Assembly (NCBI GenBank): GCA_963210315.1 | Contig: OY723289.1 | Coordinates: 1,364,001 to 1,428,000 of the forward strand | DNA: 64,000 nucleotides | Direction of reading: 5' to 3' | From: Rhynchopus euleeides | Taxonomy: Eukaryota > Euglenozoa > Diplonemea > Diplonemida > Diplonemidae | In this document: positions 41,915 to 55,200 of the stretch, in pieces | Layout: each line of letters starts with the position of its first letter | How positions within the stretch are numbered: position 1 is the first letter of the stretch | Made by a program: the position numbers and the translations under genes | Notes under the pieces: model-generated | Database searches by the model: none | What the model was told of the DNA's origin: nothing | What the model saw: the letters and a program-made list of their open reading frames with translations, nothing else

Positions 41915-43215
41915 CCCCCCCCCCCCCCCCACCACCGATGCCACCTCTCAAACCCCGCAGCACCCCCCCCCCCCCGCAACATATCATTTCTGTCTCCGTC
42001 CCCCCATTCCCTCTCTTCCGCCCACCCCCTTCTTTTAGTCGAAGCTGCCCAGACAGAGGGAAGGCAGGATCATTGGTGAAAGAACGAAACGAATCCAAAC
42101 ACGGGGCTGGGTTGGGTGGGTGGACGGGTAACCGGGTGTTACGTCGAGCATCGAAGAACGGGGGGGTGGGGGGGTCGGGGTGGGGGGGGGGGAATGGGGA
42201 AGGGGGTGGTGGCGGCAGCATCGGCATATTGACTGCAGTGGCTGCCCCCCGCCATACGTCCATCATTTGGCTGTATCCGTATCTTGTTGCTCCCCCTCTT
42301 CCCCGGCGCTATCAATCTACACTGGGAGATCGGGCTCCGAGGCAATGCCAGAGGGTTCAAAACAGCAGCACCTCGTCAGGTGAGGTATCTAAAAGGGCCT
42401 TGCCCCACCGCGAGCTGTGGGTTGATTTGTGGTGTGTCTTCGCCATGCAGGTGCCGATGAGCGCCATTTTTTGGTGCAGTTTACGTTGTTTTTTTTGTGA
42501 GGAAAACGCCAAAGACTGCCCAAGGTAGCGAATCCCCATGGGGGGGGGTGGAGATCACATCACTTCTCGCGGGTGCCTCGGTGTCTTCTGCGAGTTCAGA
42601 ATTGTGCACAGTTCTTCCGGCGCCCTCTCTGCAGTGGCTGTGGTGTACATCATGCTGTGTGTTGACCGGTGGAACAGCAGCACCTGTCAGGATCTGGTTA
42701 GGTATCACAGATAGCGGCGAAGGAAAAGGCATGACGTCAGGACTGAGTGAGGGGGAGGTGCTGCATTATCGCGTTGTCTCTCCGCCACCAGCAACAGGGT
42801 GGTTTTACTTTGTTTTGTCCCGCCATGACAACAGTCACACATGCAGTTTCTGTTTCTTAGTTCGTGTAGGATTGCACCCAGTAGCGGCTCTGATGCTCCA
42901 CACACACTGCACACTGCACACGCAGGTGCAGCTCTCCTCACGCAACAACCAGCGACACCACAACATATCTACATCGCACATGCATGTGTTGACCCATCAC
43001 CGTTGCCCACAACACGCACCCTCTCCTCGGCACAGGCGATCCCTGGTACACCCGATCCACCTCCCCCCTGCCAGGTCGTGTTGCCTTCATGCCATCAACG
43101 CACATACGACTGTGAGGGAGGGCAGGGCCTGCGAGGGCGCACACTCTCGCAAGCCAGGGCCTGCAGCTTGTTCCCTCCTGCTGGCCCACGCCCCCTGGGG
43201 TGGGTTGTGGGGAAG
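41915..43215. other. Upstream flank of the dynein gene
   Basis: C- and G-runs (41915-41930, 41964-41975, 42158-42190). The dynein frame is open from 42841, but 42841-43215 encodes a compositionally odd His/Pro/Cys/Ala-rich stretch, so I treat it as 5' untranslated region. No other gene recognised. Confidence 0.45.
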
Positions 43216-46200
43216 ATGGAGAAGCAGCACGATGGGATGACGAAGCTCAGCTTCATGGCGCCGGGTGGGAGGCGGAGCGACCAGATGCTGGCAGTCATGC
43301 AGGCGGCGAAGCGGTTCGGGCACAGTTCGTCCAAGGTGGAGGAGGTGGCAGCTGCTGATCCGGTGCCAGGCGAGGATGTTGTCGGAACACTCATTCAAAA
43401 TGTCGCCAGAACGCTCTTCGACATCGAGGCTGCCGGTTCTTTGAAACGGAGCGTGCAGATGGATGACGTACACCGATTCATCGATGGGGAGGAGGACATC
43501 ATATCCTTCGTTGTGACAGAGGATATGGACACCGGGCATGACGAACCGACCGGAAGACATGTGGCCTCCCAGCTGCCCTACAGCATGAACCGCTCCTCCA
43601 ACCGCTGCGCCCGGTCCATCGATCGCAGCGGCAAATATGAAGGCAGGCACCGCGTCGCACAGGCCATGTCGTGGAACCGCTCCATGAGAGGGCAGCAGTC
43701 GCACCTCACCTCGCTCGAGGATAAATCGCGCGCGGGGCCCGTGCCTCTGACACCCGGTTCATCAGTGTCCTCCCGAGCCGCTGCGATGAACAGCATCAAG
43801 GCGGACGAGGTGTTGGCGAAGATGCAGAAGCCGGCACCGCCTGCCCCTGTTGTGGACAGGCACCTCCCGGTGGTGGTGTTGAGGGGCATCCCCCAGCAGA
43901 ACGACGAGTACTTCCAGGTGTGTTATCTGATGAAGGTCGGCCGGGTCACCAGCGCGGATGAGGTGATGATGGGGTTGTTTGTCAATGAGAAGCCTCTCGA
44001 GTACTGTGCCTCCTTGCTGCAGTGCCTCAACAGCAAGGAGGCGTCGTTGAGCCTGATGGCGCTTGCATCGGCGGAGTCGCGGATGTTGAAGCTCCCGCAG
44101 CAGAAGCCCGACACGCTCCTGACCCCTGAGAGCATGGCTTCCTTCGTGGAGAGCTGGGGGGATCTCCTGGAGAGGGTCGTGTCGCAGAGCATCCCTTCCG
44201 ACGACTTCCACAACAACGCAGACTCGCTGACGGAGGGGCCGCGCTACGAGATTGAGCTGTGGATGACTTGCAAGCCGATGATCAGCGCAGTGCTGGATCA
44301 TACGCATCAGTCGGGGCTGCAGAGGGCGTTGGAGTGCTGCGACGACCATCCGGTGGCTGCGGCATACCGGCATGCAGAGCACACCGCGCGTGGGACCATC
44401 AAGGAGGCGGATGGCATGGCACGGACCCTGGCGTCGTTGCACCACCTGTTCTCCCCGCTGTATTGTGATGACTTCCGCCAGGTCGTCACGTCGCTTCCCC
44501 TGATCTGCCACACGATCATGTACCTCAAGCAGCTGTCCCCTCACTACTCCAGGACGTCCAACCTGACACGCCTCCTCAAGCGTGTGACAGTGCAGCTCAT
44601 CACACACCTGAAGAGCATCATCGGGGCTGAGTGCGGTGGAGATGTGCTGTGGAGCATCACGGCGTCTGCAGATGGTGTGGACAGCATGCTGACGTGGTGT
44701 GAGCAGGTGCATGCCATGGCGAAGGAGTTCCGTGCCGCGATTACCCAGGCCTGCAACGACTACAAGGTGCACGTGGATGTGTTTTTCGTGGTGGCGGGGC
44801 GGCTGGAGCTCTTCTGCAAACGCGTTGCGAAGCTTGCAGAGCTCTTCACATACATGAAGCGGTACAACCTGCTCGCCATGAGGCAACTCCCTGGGACTGA
44901 GCAGTGTGTGGTGCGGTTCAAGCGCCTCCTGCAACAGCTCCGTTTCTCAGGGATCGACGTGTTCGAATACACAACACCCGCGTTCGACCGTGCCTTCATC
45001 ACCATGCGTGAGAGCCTTGAGGAGCTTGATGCCTCCCTCCGTATTATGATCAAGAATGCATTCGAGAAGGTCACAGACGTCAACCAGTCCTACATGCTGC
45101 TCAAAACCTTCAGCTCTGCCCTGTCCCCATCGGTGGTGGGGAAGAAGCACCTCATCATCCTGGAGCGGTTTGCCTCTGAGATGCTCCGCCTCCACTCCTA
45201 CTTCGAGCGGTATAAAGGGAAGCCGCCCGGGCACCGCAATGCACTCCCCCTCGTCTCTGCCGTTGGCTGGTCCCGCCTGCTGTCCAAAAAGCTGACGGAA
45301 AAAGCCCAAATCCTATCTAAAAAGACTCCAGAGTCATCAGGGCGGGTGTTCAGCCGGGCAGTCGCTGCATACAACACTGCAGCCTCTGCTGTGGTGCGGT
45401 ACGAGAGCACGTGCCTCGCCTCCTGCAAATCCTACTTCACGACAGGGCTGTCGGGGCTGCGTTCGCCTCCCATTCTTGTCTGGACGGACGAAGGGCTGGA
45501 AGCTTTTATCGACCACCAGGGGCTTGTCTCCCTCAATGTTGCGAAGCAGCTGCAGCGGCTTGGAGTCGACCTGCCGTACGAAGTGCGCACCACACTCGAC
45601 CTTGTCCCCTTCACCAACAAAAACCTGGCCCTGCTGCAGTGCCTCACCGACCGGTACACAACCGTCCTGCAGAACCTGCCGAGCTACCTGCGCCCCGTCG
45701 CTGCTCCCCTTATAGCCCATGTGAACGAGGCACTCCGCCCTGGGCTCGAGGGGCCCATCTCGTGGATGAGCGTGGGCATCACACAGTTCATCGAGACTGT
45801 GGAGGGCGTCGTGAAGAACCTCATTGAGTCCATGAGCCACATCAAGGTGATCGCAGACGACTGGCTGGGCCACGCCCTCCTGACCGTGTCGGATGCTCTG
45901 TACCTCGACCTCTCGAAAGCACCGTACACCCTTGATGAGTTTGCCACAGCACAGAAGCGCCACCTGCGGAAGCAGCCCCAGCTGGTGAAGCGCTGCTCCA
46001 TCGCTGTGGAGAGGGGGTGCCTGACGCTGCTGGAGTTCCTCCCCGAGGTATCGTACAGCAGCAGGCAGAAGCTGCTGCGCCACTTCTACCGGCAGCTCAC
46101 AAAGGAGCTGATCGGTGTCACCGTGCGCTCCCTCGAGGCGCTGCGCAATGCTGTATCGCACAGGCTGATCGCACAGACATTCCTTAACTTCAAAGCGACG

Positions 46201-49200
46201 CCCTTCCTGAAGGTGTGCCTCTATCTCGGCAGCAGCGGAGTCGAGGTGGACCCCAAGCCCTCAGAAATATACGACACCATCACCAAAGTGGGTGCCGGGA
46301 TGATGGACGTCACACGCGGGTTGGAACCCTGGCAGTCGTACCCCGAGGAGGCTGTGTCCGAGGAGATCTCGCGCAGCAAGGAGGTCATCAAGAAGCTGTT
46401 CCTTCTCTCCGGCAGCGCCTCCGACCTGGAGGCGCAGCTGCGGAGGCAGATGGAGCGGTTTGGGAAATACGAACCGCTGTGGACGAAGAGCAAGGAGGTC
46501 ACGGCGCGCCAGTTCGGTGAGCTTTCCCCGACCCTCGAGCAGTATGAGCTGGAGGTGGCGCGCTACCGGGAGATGCTGCATGACCTGCGCGAGCTGCCCG
46601 ATGCCATCACTGCGCCCCCATTTCTCATCGACATCACGTCGCTTCGCAGCTCCCTCGCTGACAGCATCACGCAATGGATCCTCAGCTTCCAGAAGCCGGT
46701 GCATGTGTTGGCACGCGCTTCCCTGGAAGATCTGAAGAGCCGCCTTGACGGGCTGGAGGCAAAGCTCACCGCAGACGCCCCGGCAACCCTCCCCGTTCTG
46801 GCTTCCCTGGTGCAGACCTTAAGCGAGATGCGCGACTTCTCCTCTGAGATCGACCAGATCTTCCACCCGATGCGGAATAGGTACGACTTCCTCATCCAGG
46901 GTGGCTATGCAGTTCCCGAGGCGGAGAGGAACTACGTTTCCGACCTGAAATACCGCTGGCAGAAGATGATGGGCTTGGCGGACACCATGAATGACTACGT
47001 GCAGAAGATACAGTGGTTCATCCGGAGGGATCTCATACACGACATGGAGAGGTTCCGTGTGGAGGTCACGGTGTTCGCCAACAAATTCAGGGGTTTCAAG
47101 GTGACGCTCGACACCCTGCAGGCGCTGGATGCGTTGGAGCGCCTCCGGAAAAACGAGGTTGTGGTGAAGGACATGGTGAAGCGCTGCTTCGAACACCACG
47201 CCGGCGCGCAGCTGTTTTCCATCCCCTTCACCCGCCACCCCCTGCTGGAGCAGTGTGAAAGGGAGTTCAAACAGCTCATGCAGATGTACGTCCTGCGGAA
47301 TCGGGTGGGAGAAGAGGAGCACCGCATCAAGCAGATGTTCTGGGCAGACGTCAACCTTGTCCTCGTCTCTGCGAGCGTGCAGCTGCTCTCTGCAGAGTTT
47401 AAGGCGCTGCCGACGTCCCTCTCGGAGCGGACAGTGTATGGGGGTCTGAGTGATATTCTTGGAAACCTGAGGTCCCACATCCCCCTGTTGAAGATGCTGT
47501 CGGAGCCCTGCATCCAGGCACGGCATTGGCAGCGTCTCATGGCGATATGCGAGCACCAGTGGAGCATCAAGCCTGATGTGTTCAGGGTGAAGGACGTCCT
47601 CTCTGCTAACCTGGCCCACAAGAGGGAGGCGATCGAAGAGCTGGTACTCTGCGCGTCGAAGGAAGCGCACATCGAGAAGAGCCTCTCGCAGGTTGCGGAG
47701 ATGTGGGAGACGCGGCAGTTCCTCTTCGTCCCCCGCTTCAAGGGCTGGGGGGACATCCTCGATGCCAGCGACGTGTATGCCGTGAAGGATGCCCTGGAGG
47801 AGTCGCAGCTGATGCTGACGGCCCTCCTCAGCAGCAGATACATCAACTTCTTCAAGGAGGAGACGGAGCGGTGGATGCAAACGCTTGCAACCACGGCAGA
47901 GATGATGGCGAAATGGATGGAGGTTCAGACTGCGTGGCTCCACATCGAAGGCGTCTTCTCGGGGGACCGGATTGCACGCCAGATGCCGGATGAGGTCCGG
48001 CGGTTCGCCATTATAGACCAGCAGTGGTGTAAGATCATCAACCGCGCGAAACAGTCCACCAACGTCATCAGCTTCTGCACAGGAAACGACCTGGCGGTGC
48101 TGCCCTCCCTCGCAAACCATCTCTCCGAATGCCAGCTGAAGCTCCACGTCTACCTCGAGGAGAAACGCGAGTGCTTCCCGAGGCTCTACTTCGTAAGCGA
48201 GCGGATGCTCCTTCAGATCCTGGCCTCACCCGACGCCAGCTTCCTCCCCAGCGTGTTCTACGGGGTGACTGAGGGTGTTGTGCAGGAGCAGGATGGAGGC
48301 GGCGTCATCCTGACAGGCCTGGTCTCCGCGGGGGATCGCCCCCTCACCCTGATGAAGCCCGTTGTGTGCGATGGGAATGTGGAGCAGTGGCTGTGCGAGC
48401 TGCGGCAGGAGACGCACAGCACGATGCGCGACGTGGTGCGGCAGGCCGCGGTTGAGCTGCACCACATCATGGGGGCTGACAATGTGGATGTCAACTTCTT
48501 CCTGGCGCCCCGCCCGCTGCAGGTCAACCAGCTGATGATCCACCTGCTGTGGACCGGAGAGACCTCTGCGATGCTCTCCACAAACCGGGGCGAAGGCAGG
48601 CGGCACGAGGGGCGGAGATCCAAGGTGGGCTACCTCGCCGCCTCCCTCGTGAAGGCCATCAGCAACGTCCCACGGGAGACAATCCAGTCATTCCAGGCTG
48701 TGACGTGCACCGCGCTGTACTTCTCGGAGGTGGCACAAAGGATCCAGCAGGTCGTGAAGCGGAAGGATGCTGACCCCAACACAGTCCTATGGGACTGGAT
48801 GCGCCTCCTGCGCGTGTATTGGAAGGGCGAGGGGGAGCAGTGTTCCGTGCGCTGTGTCGACGCGGATCTCCCTTATGGCTTCGACTACCTGGGGTTCCGG
48901 GAGAAGCTGGTGATCACCCCCCTCACAGAGAGGTGCTTTGTGACGCTGTTCCAAGCCATGATGCTCCACCTTTGCGGCGCCCTCGTTGGGCCTTCGTCTG
49001 TCGGGAAGACCGACACCATCAAAGACCTGGGTTCCATCTGCGGCAGGACGGTTATCGTGTTCAACTGCAGCCAGACGATGGCAAGCTCCTGCGTTGGGAG
49101 TATCCTGAGGGGGCTGGTGCAGTCTGGGGATTGGGGCATGTTTGATGACTTCCCGCGGATCCCAGCTGCGGTGCTGTCGACGATGGCGTCGCAGATCACA

Positions 49201-52200
49201 TGCGTCTTCACGGCGCTGAAGAAGCGGATCACAAATTTTATCTTCACCGACGGGCTGCCGTGCAAGGTGAACCACAACATGGGGTGCTTCATGACGATGC
49301 AGGGGCACTACACCTCTGTTGTTCCGGACAACCTCAAAACGCTGTTCCGGACAGCTTCGATGATCGTGCCGGACCGGTTTCTCATCACAAGGGCAAAGCT
49401 CGTGACGCTGGGCTTCAAAGACTATTCAGGCCTCGCGAGGAAAGTCGACCAACTCTTCAGGCTCCTGGAGTGTAAATTCGGGAACGACTACGACTTGGGG
49501 CTGCGCACCTTGGCTCCTGTTTTTGATTTTGTCGCGGCACCGCCCGACCCGACCGCACAGCGCCAGAGAGGGTCGTTTTTCTGCGCGACAACATCGGCGG
49601 TGATGCAGCTAGGGGAGGCAGAGCTGGTCAACGCCCTGGACAGGACTCTCCGCCCGAAGCTGAAGGCGGAGGATGCAAACGAGCTGACCTCCCTCATGGG
49701 GATGATCTTCGTTGCCGAACCCAGCGAGGCCGACCCCGACTCCACAGACACCCTGTGTGTCATTGCAAGGTCGATGGGGCTGCGGCACCCTCCGGACTTC
49801 ATCCATAAGGCTGACGAGCTGCATGTGGTGCAGAGGACCCGCCACGGCATCCTGGTGACCGGTGCAGCTGACTCCGGCAAGTCCTCTGTGATCAAAGTGG
49901 TCCTGCAGGGGCTGACGGAGAATGAGAACCTCAAGCACAAGGCTGTGCGGCTGCACCCCCGTGCCCTGACCTGCGAGGAGATGTATGGGTGCCTCGACAG
50001 TGCGACAGGGAAGTGGCTGGAAGGCGTATTTTCCTCTCTCTTCAACAAGGCGAACAACGAGGCGCGGGGGACGCAGTGCACCTGGGTCATCTGCGATGGG
50101 CCCGTCCAGCAGGACTGGGTGGAGAACCTCACCACGGTGCTCGACAGCACAAAGGTGTTGTCCCTTTCCAACGGGGACCGCATCCAGATGGCACCGACAA
50201 CCCGGCTAGTCTTCGAATCGCTGCACATCCAGGACGTAACTCCCTCGATGATCTCCAGGCTGGGCCTCGTGCACCTGCGGGGGAACGAGGTGAACATTGA
50301 AGACAGGATAGACGCTTACATCCGCGACGTCGAGTCGATGGGCGAATTTGAAGGGCTTGCAGGGGAGCTCTGCGATCTGATCCGGCAGCACTTCTACCTG
50401 CATGCATACCCGATGTTCACGATATGCAAGTCGGAGATTGAGAAGAGGTTTGGGGAGTTCGACCCACGCTCCACGATAATCCACTGCCTGCAGGCGGCGT
50501 GCCAGATGCTGCAGCAGCTCCGCCGCGTCACGGATGCCTCTGACTGCTGCGAACGCGTCTGCTGGTCCCTCCTCTCCACACTGCTGGGCTCCCTCTGCGG
50601 GAAGCGCGGCAGGATACAGCTCGACAACTACATCAGGCACAAGGCGACACGTGGGAGCCTCCCCCCCAAGCGCTCTGTGATATACAACTACACCATCTCC
50701 CCTGTCACGGGTGAATGGATGCCGCTGTCCCCAACCATCGTGCCTGTGGACGGCATCTGCAGCGCGTATATGCCGACACTTCAAACTGAACACGTCATCA
50801 AGCATGCAGAGGTGTGTCTGCGTGCGAAGATCCCTGTGCTGATCACCGGCGGGCGGTGCTGCGGGAAGACAACTCTCCTCCAGGCGGCCCTCCGCAGCGT
50901 GGAGGATGTGGCCAGCTGGCAACGCGTGAAGCTGTGGAACTCCACCACAGCGCCGAAGCTCCGCAGCGCGGTCGAAACCTACTTCATGAAGAAGATGGGC
51001 AACACCTTCTGCCCGAGGAACGGGGGGTCGCTCTATCTGATGTTTGACGACTTGCACCTCCCGGCGCAGAGGTCGTCGGATGCGACGGAGTTCATCCGCC
51101 AGATCGTGGAGTCGCAGGGGTACTGGGGTGCGTGGAACACCACAGAGTGGCGGGCTCTCGCAGACCTCGCCTGTGTCGCCACGCTTGACACCAGCCACCC
51201 TGTGAGGGCGTCGGCACGGCTGCTCCGCCACTTCGTGATGCTGGAGTGCGAGTCACCAACGCCTGACGAGGTGCACTACATCGTATCCAACGTGATTCCC
51301 AGCATGCAGGACCGCATCAAACACATGACAGTCGACATCTGGCTGAAGTGCCGCCGCACACTGCTGCCGAGCCCCAGCAGGCCGCACCTCATCTGGAGCA
51401 TGGTGAAGATCTGGCGTGTCCTCCACGGAACAGCCCTCGCTCCACACAAGTTCAAAGGGAACAAGCCAGGCCAGCTTGCCGTATGGAAGAACGAGGTCCT
51501 CCGCGAGTTTGGCGACCCCCTCCCGCAGGAGCGGGACCGTGCCTGGCTGAAGGCGGCGGTGGCTACAATGTTGCAGCACGACAGGCTCCCCGACGAGGGG
51601 CATGTCGTGCACTACTATGTGAAGCACGAGTCGGTCATCAAGGAGATGGCAGGGGAGAGCGCCCGCCCCAAGTCCTCGATGACAAACAGGAAGGCGACCC
51701 GCATGATGTCGTCCGTGCTCCTCCGCAAGGTCTCCCTGCACAACCGGGTTGCGGGGCTGCGGGATATGATGAACGGCCTCCAGATCAAGAACTACGGCTT
51801 CAAAGGGGCATCCCTGGTGTATGACCACGTCCCACATGCGGAGCTGACCAGAACCCTCCGCAAGGCGCACGGCCTCCTCAAGGAAGGGAAGGGCGAGCTG
51901 AGCGACATTGTGCTGATCCCCGACATGATCTTTCACGTCGCCAGGGTTGCCAGGGTCCTGTCCACCCCGCGCGGGTCGATGCTGCTGGTGTCGCAGCCAG
52001 GGTATGGGAGGCGGAGTTTGGTGAGACTTGCTGCGCATGTCTGCGGGCAGTCCTTCCACGATTTAACCAACCCGCAGGGCGGCGCCAACGAGGCTCTGGA
52101 GCGGTTGAAGCATGCTGTGAAAGCGTCGGGCATCACAGGGCCCCAGTGTGCTTTTGTGAAGGACGACTTCCCCTTCTCGATGGAGATTATCTTGGAGAAG

Positions 52201-55200
52201 CTGCGCCACCTCGCCGACTTCAACGACCTCTCCCTCTTGCTGTCGCAGGAGATCGGGGCGATCAACCAGATTCTGCTCTCGCCTGTTACGGGTGGGTGCA
52301 ACACGCAGACGAATGACACCCCGACGGAGTCGCCCGCCTCACACAAGTGCAACTACGCCCCTGTGCCAGACAGACAGCCGGTGCTGTCGCAGACATTCCT
52401 CAAGCGGGTGCAGGACAACTTCCACTTCGTGCTGTGCCTCTCCCCAGCGACCATTCGGCACCGGACATTTGTTCGGGATTATTCTGTGTTCTTCACCCAA
52501 TGCATAGTGGACTGGTATGTGCCGTGGTCGAAGAGGAGCGTTGCGGCTGTTGTCTCCGGGCTGATCTCCTCCTCCCCTCTGACGGAGAGGGGGCACGCGT
52601 TGTTCGCCAAGAAGATCGGGCAGACCGCGGCCTCCCTTCATGCAGCTGCGGTTGCCCTCGCCAAGGACTACATGCAGGAGGGGCGGCAGGTGCGGTTCGA
52701 CATCCGCGACCTCCAGAAGTTTGTGCAGATCTTCATCACCACCTTCCAGAAGAAGAAGAAGGAGATGTGCCTCTACGTCGCGAAGGCCCGTGTAGGTCTC
52801 CACCGCCTCCGCGAGACTTCCGACGACATCCAGAAGCTGCAGGCGCTCGCCGCAAACAAGGAGGAGCTGCTGAAGGAGTCGCAGCAGAAGCAGGCCCTCC
52901 TCCGTGCAGAGACGTATGAGATTTCGCAGGAGGTGCAGAACAAACGCCGCAAAGTGGATGCGGCAAAGGTTGATCTCGCCGCGAAGGCCGGCAAGGTGTC
53001 CGAGGCGCGGCACAGCGTGCAGGCTGATCTCGAATGCATCAAACCTGCGTTTGAAGGCGCAAAGCGTGCCCTCGAGTGCATCGCCCCAGCAGACCTCAAG
53101 AATATCCGTGCCATGTCCAACCCACCCTACGCCGTTCGCCGTGTGTTCGAGCCCCTCCTAATGCTACTGCACCAGCCACTCGCAGAGGTTCGTGTGGATG
53201 AGGCGAAGTCACGCACCTTCCAGCTGCAGGACTCCTGGCACTCCTCGGGTAAGGCGCTCTGCAGGGCAGACTTCATGCAGAACATCGCGGAGTTCACATC
53301 TGTCCGCAAGGACTACATCAACGATGAGACTGTCGAATTCATGTGGGCCATCATGCCAGAGGAGGACTTTTCCTTTGAGAGGGTGCGGAAGTCCAGCGGA
53401 AACCTCGGTGCGATCCTCACGTGGGCGAGGGTGGTTAGCGACTACTGCACTCTGAGGAAGACGACAGAGCACCTGCTGGTCGCTGTGAGGCATGCGGAGG
53501 GGAAGGCGCGGGCGTCCAACGTGAAGCTCCAGAAGGCACAGGAGTCGTTTGAGGCGACGAACCAGGAGGCGCGCCGCATCGCGAGGCAGCTGGACGACCT
53601 GAAGAGGCTGCAGGGACAGTGCGAGGAGGAGGCGGGGAAGATCCGCATGTCATCCGAAGCAGCGGTGTCCTTCGTGGGGGGTCTGATATCCCTCCGCCAG
53701 CGTTGGACCCACGCAGTGAATACGTTTGACGAGATGATTACACAGCTCCCCTTCAACATCCTGGCGTTCGCCTTTGCAACGATATACGCAGGGCCCTTCA
53801 ACGAGACGTACCGCGCCAAGCTGTTTGAAATCGTCAACCGGATCTGCGGGGCGACCGACACCCGCAAGCCTCTGGAGGCCTTCTTCAGCAGGGACACCGC
53901 GACGGTGTCGCAGAATCCTTTGCTGAGCCCGGTGCTCAGCCCGAGCATGTCCTCCATCCCCTTGATGTCAGGCCCGCTGGACCAGTTCTACCAAACGAGC
54001 CTCAACATCATCTATTCGGTGCTGCCGCATCGATTTTCCTTCCTCATCGACCCGCAGCGCAGGGGGCTGCAGCTGATCAAAGACTGTGGGTATTCCAAAA
54101 ACATCAACTGTTTTTCCGCTGCAGAAGGGTATTTCGTAGAGAACCTCATCGACAGCATGAAGGCTGGAGTACCCGTTGTCCTCGAGAACTGCAGCGGGAA
54201 CATCCATGCTGATATATGGGACCTCCTCAGGAAGAACTTTGTGAGGAACGGGCGCACCGTGGGGGTGACCGTCAAGGGGAGGCACTGCGAGGTGTCGGAC
54301 GGGTTTGAGCTCTTCCTCTGCTGCAAAGAGCCTGACGCGGTGATCCACCCGCAGCTGGAGAAGCTGGTGAGCGTCGTGGATTTCCGGGCCTCATCGCTGG
54401 GGTTCGAGCAGCATTTCCTGAACCACGCCCTGAAGGAGATGAAATCCGACACAACTGTCGAGCTCGCAGGGGTGCGGTATGCCTTGCAGACGGAGGAAGC
54501 AAAAGTTCAGGGTCACGAGGCGCACATCCTCGATAGCCTTGCGACCACCACGACTGCGATTGTCGAAGATGACGATCTCCTGACGCATCTCTTCGAAGTC
54601 AGGCATCTGGTGCAGGAGCAGCAGACGAAGATCACCAAATGGCAGGGCATCTGCACGAAGATAGAGGCTGCGGTATTGGAGCTGCAGCCGGTTGCTGTGA
54701 GAGGGTCGTCTCTCTTTGCAGTCGCCACGCTGATGAGCAGGGTGTCGCCGGTTTACGCGACGTCGCTGGCGCAATTCCTCCACCTCTTCACCACGTCGAT
54801 CAAAAGCACGGACACCCTCACCGTCGAACAGACGGGGCGGCGCATCAGCAACATCCTCCTGAAGCTGACACAGCTTGTCCACACACACTTCAGCCGGATG
54901 GTGTTGGAGGAGCACCGTGCCTTCTTTAGCCTGTTCTTCGCCCTGCACATCGCGACCGAAAATGGAGCGGTTCCCCCCGATGGCCTGCAGGCCCTCATCT
55001 CCCTCGGGAACTCAGAGCACAGGCCGCACCACCGGGACATGGCGTACGCAGAGGATGACAAGGAGTACGCCGCACTCCTGGACTCTTGCAACTTCACACC
55101 GGATGCTGTCAGCAAGCGGGGGCTCTACAGCAGGGCGTATCTGCTGACGAACAGTTATGCTGATGATCAGGAAGACTGTTTTGCATTGGAGGAGGAGGAC

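Noticed and set aside
42841..43215. Upstream in-frame extension of the dynein frame (125 codons)
   Set aside because: Its composition is unlike dynein (His/Pro/Cys/Ala-rich, from CA-repeat DNA) and no dynein N-terminal feature is visible; I start the gene at the ATG at 43216.
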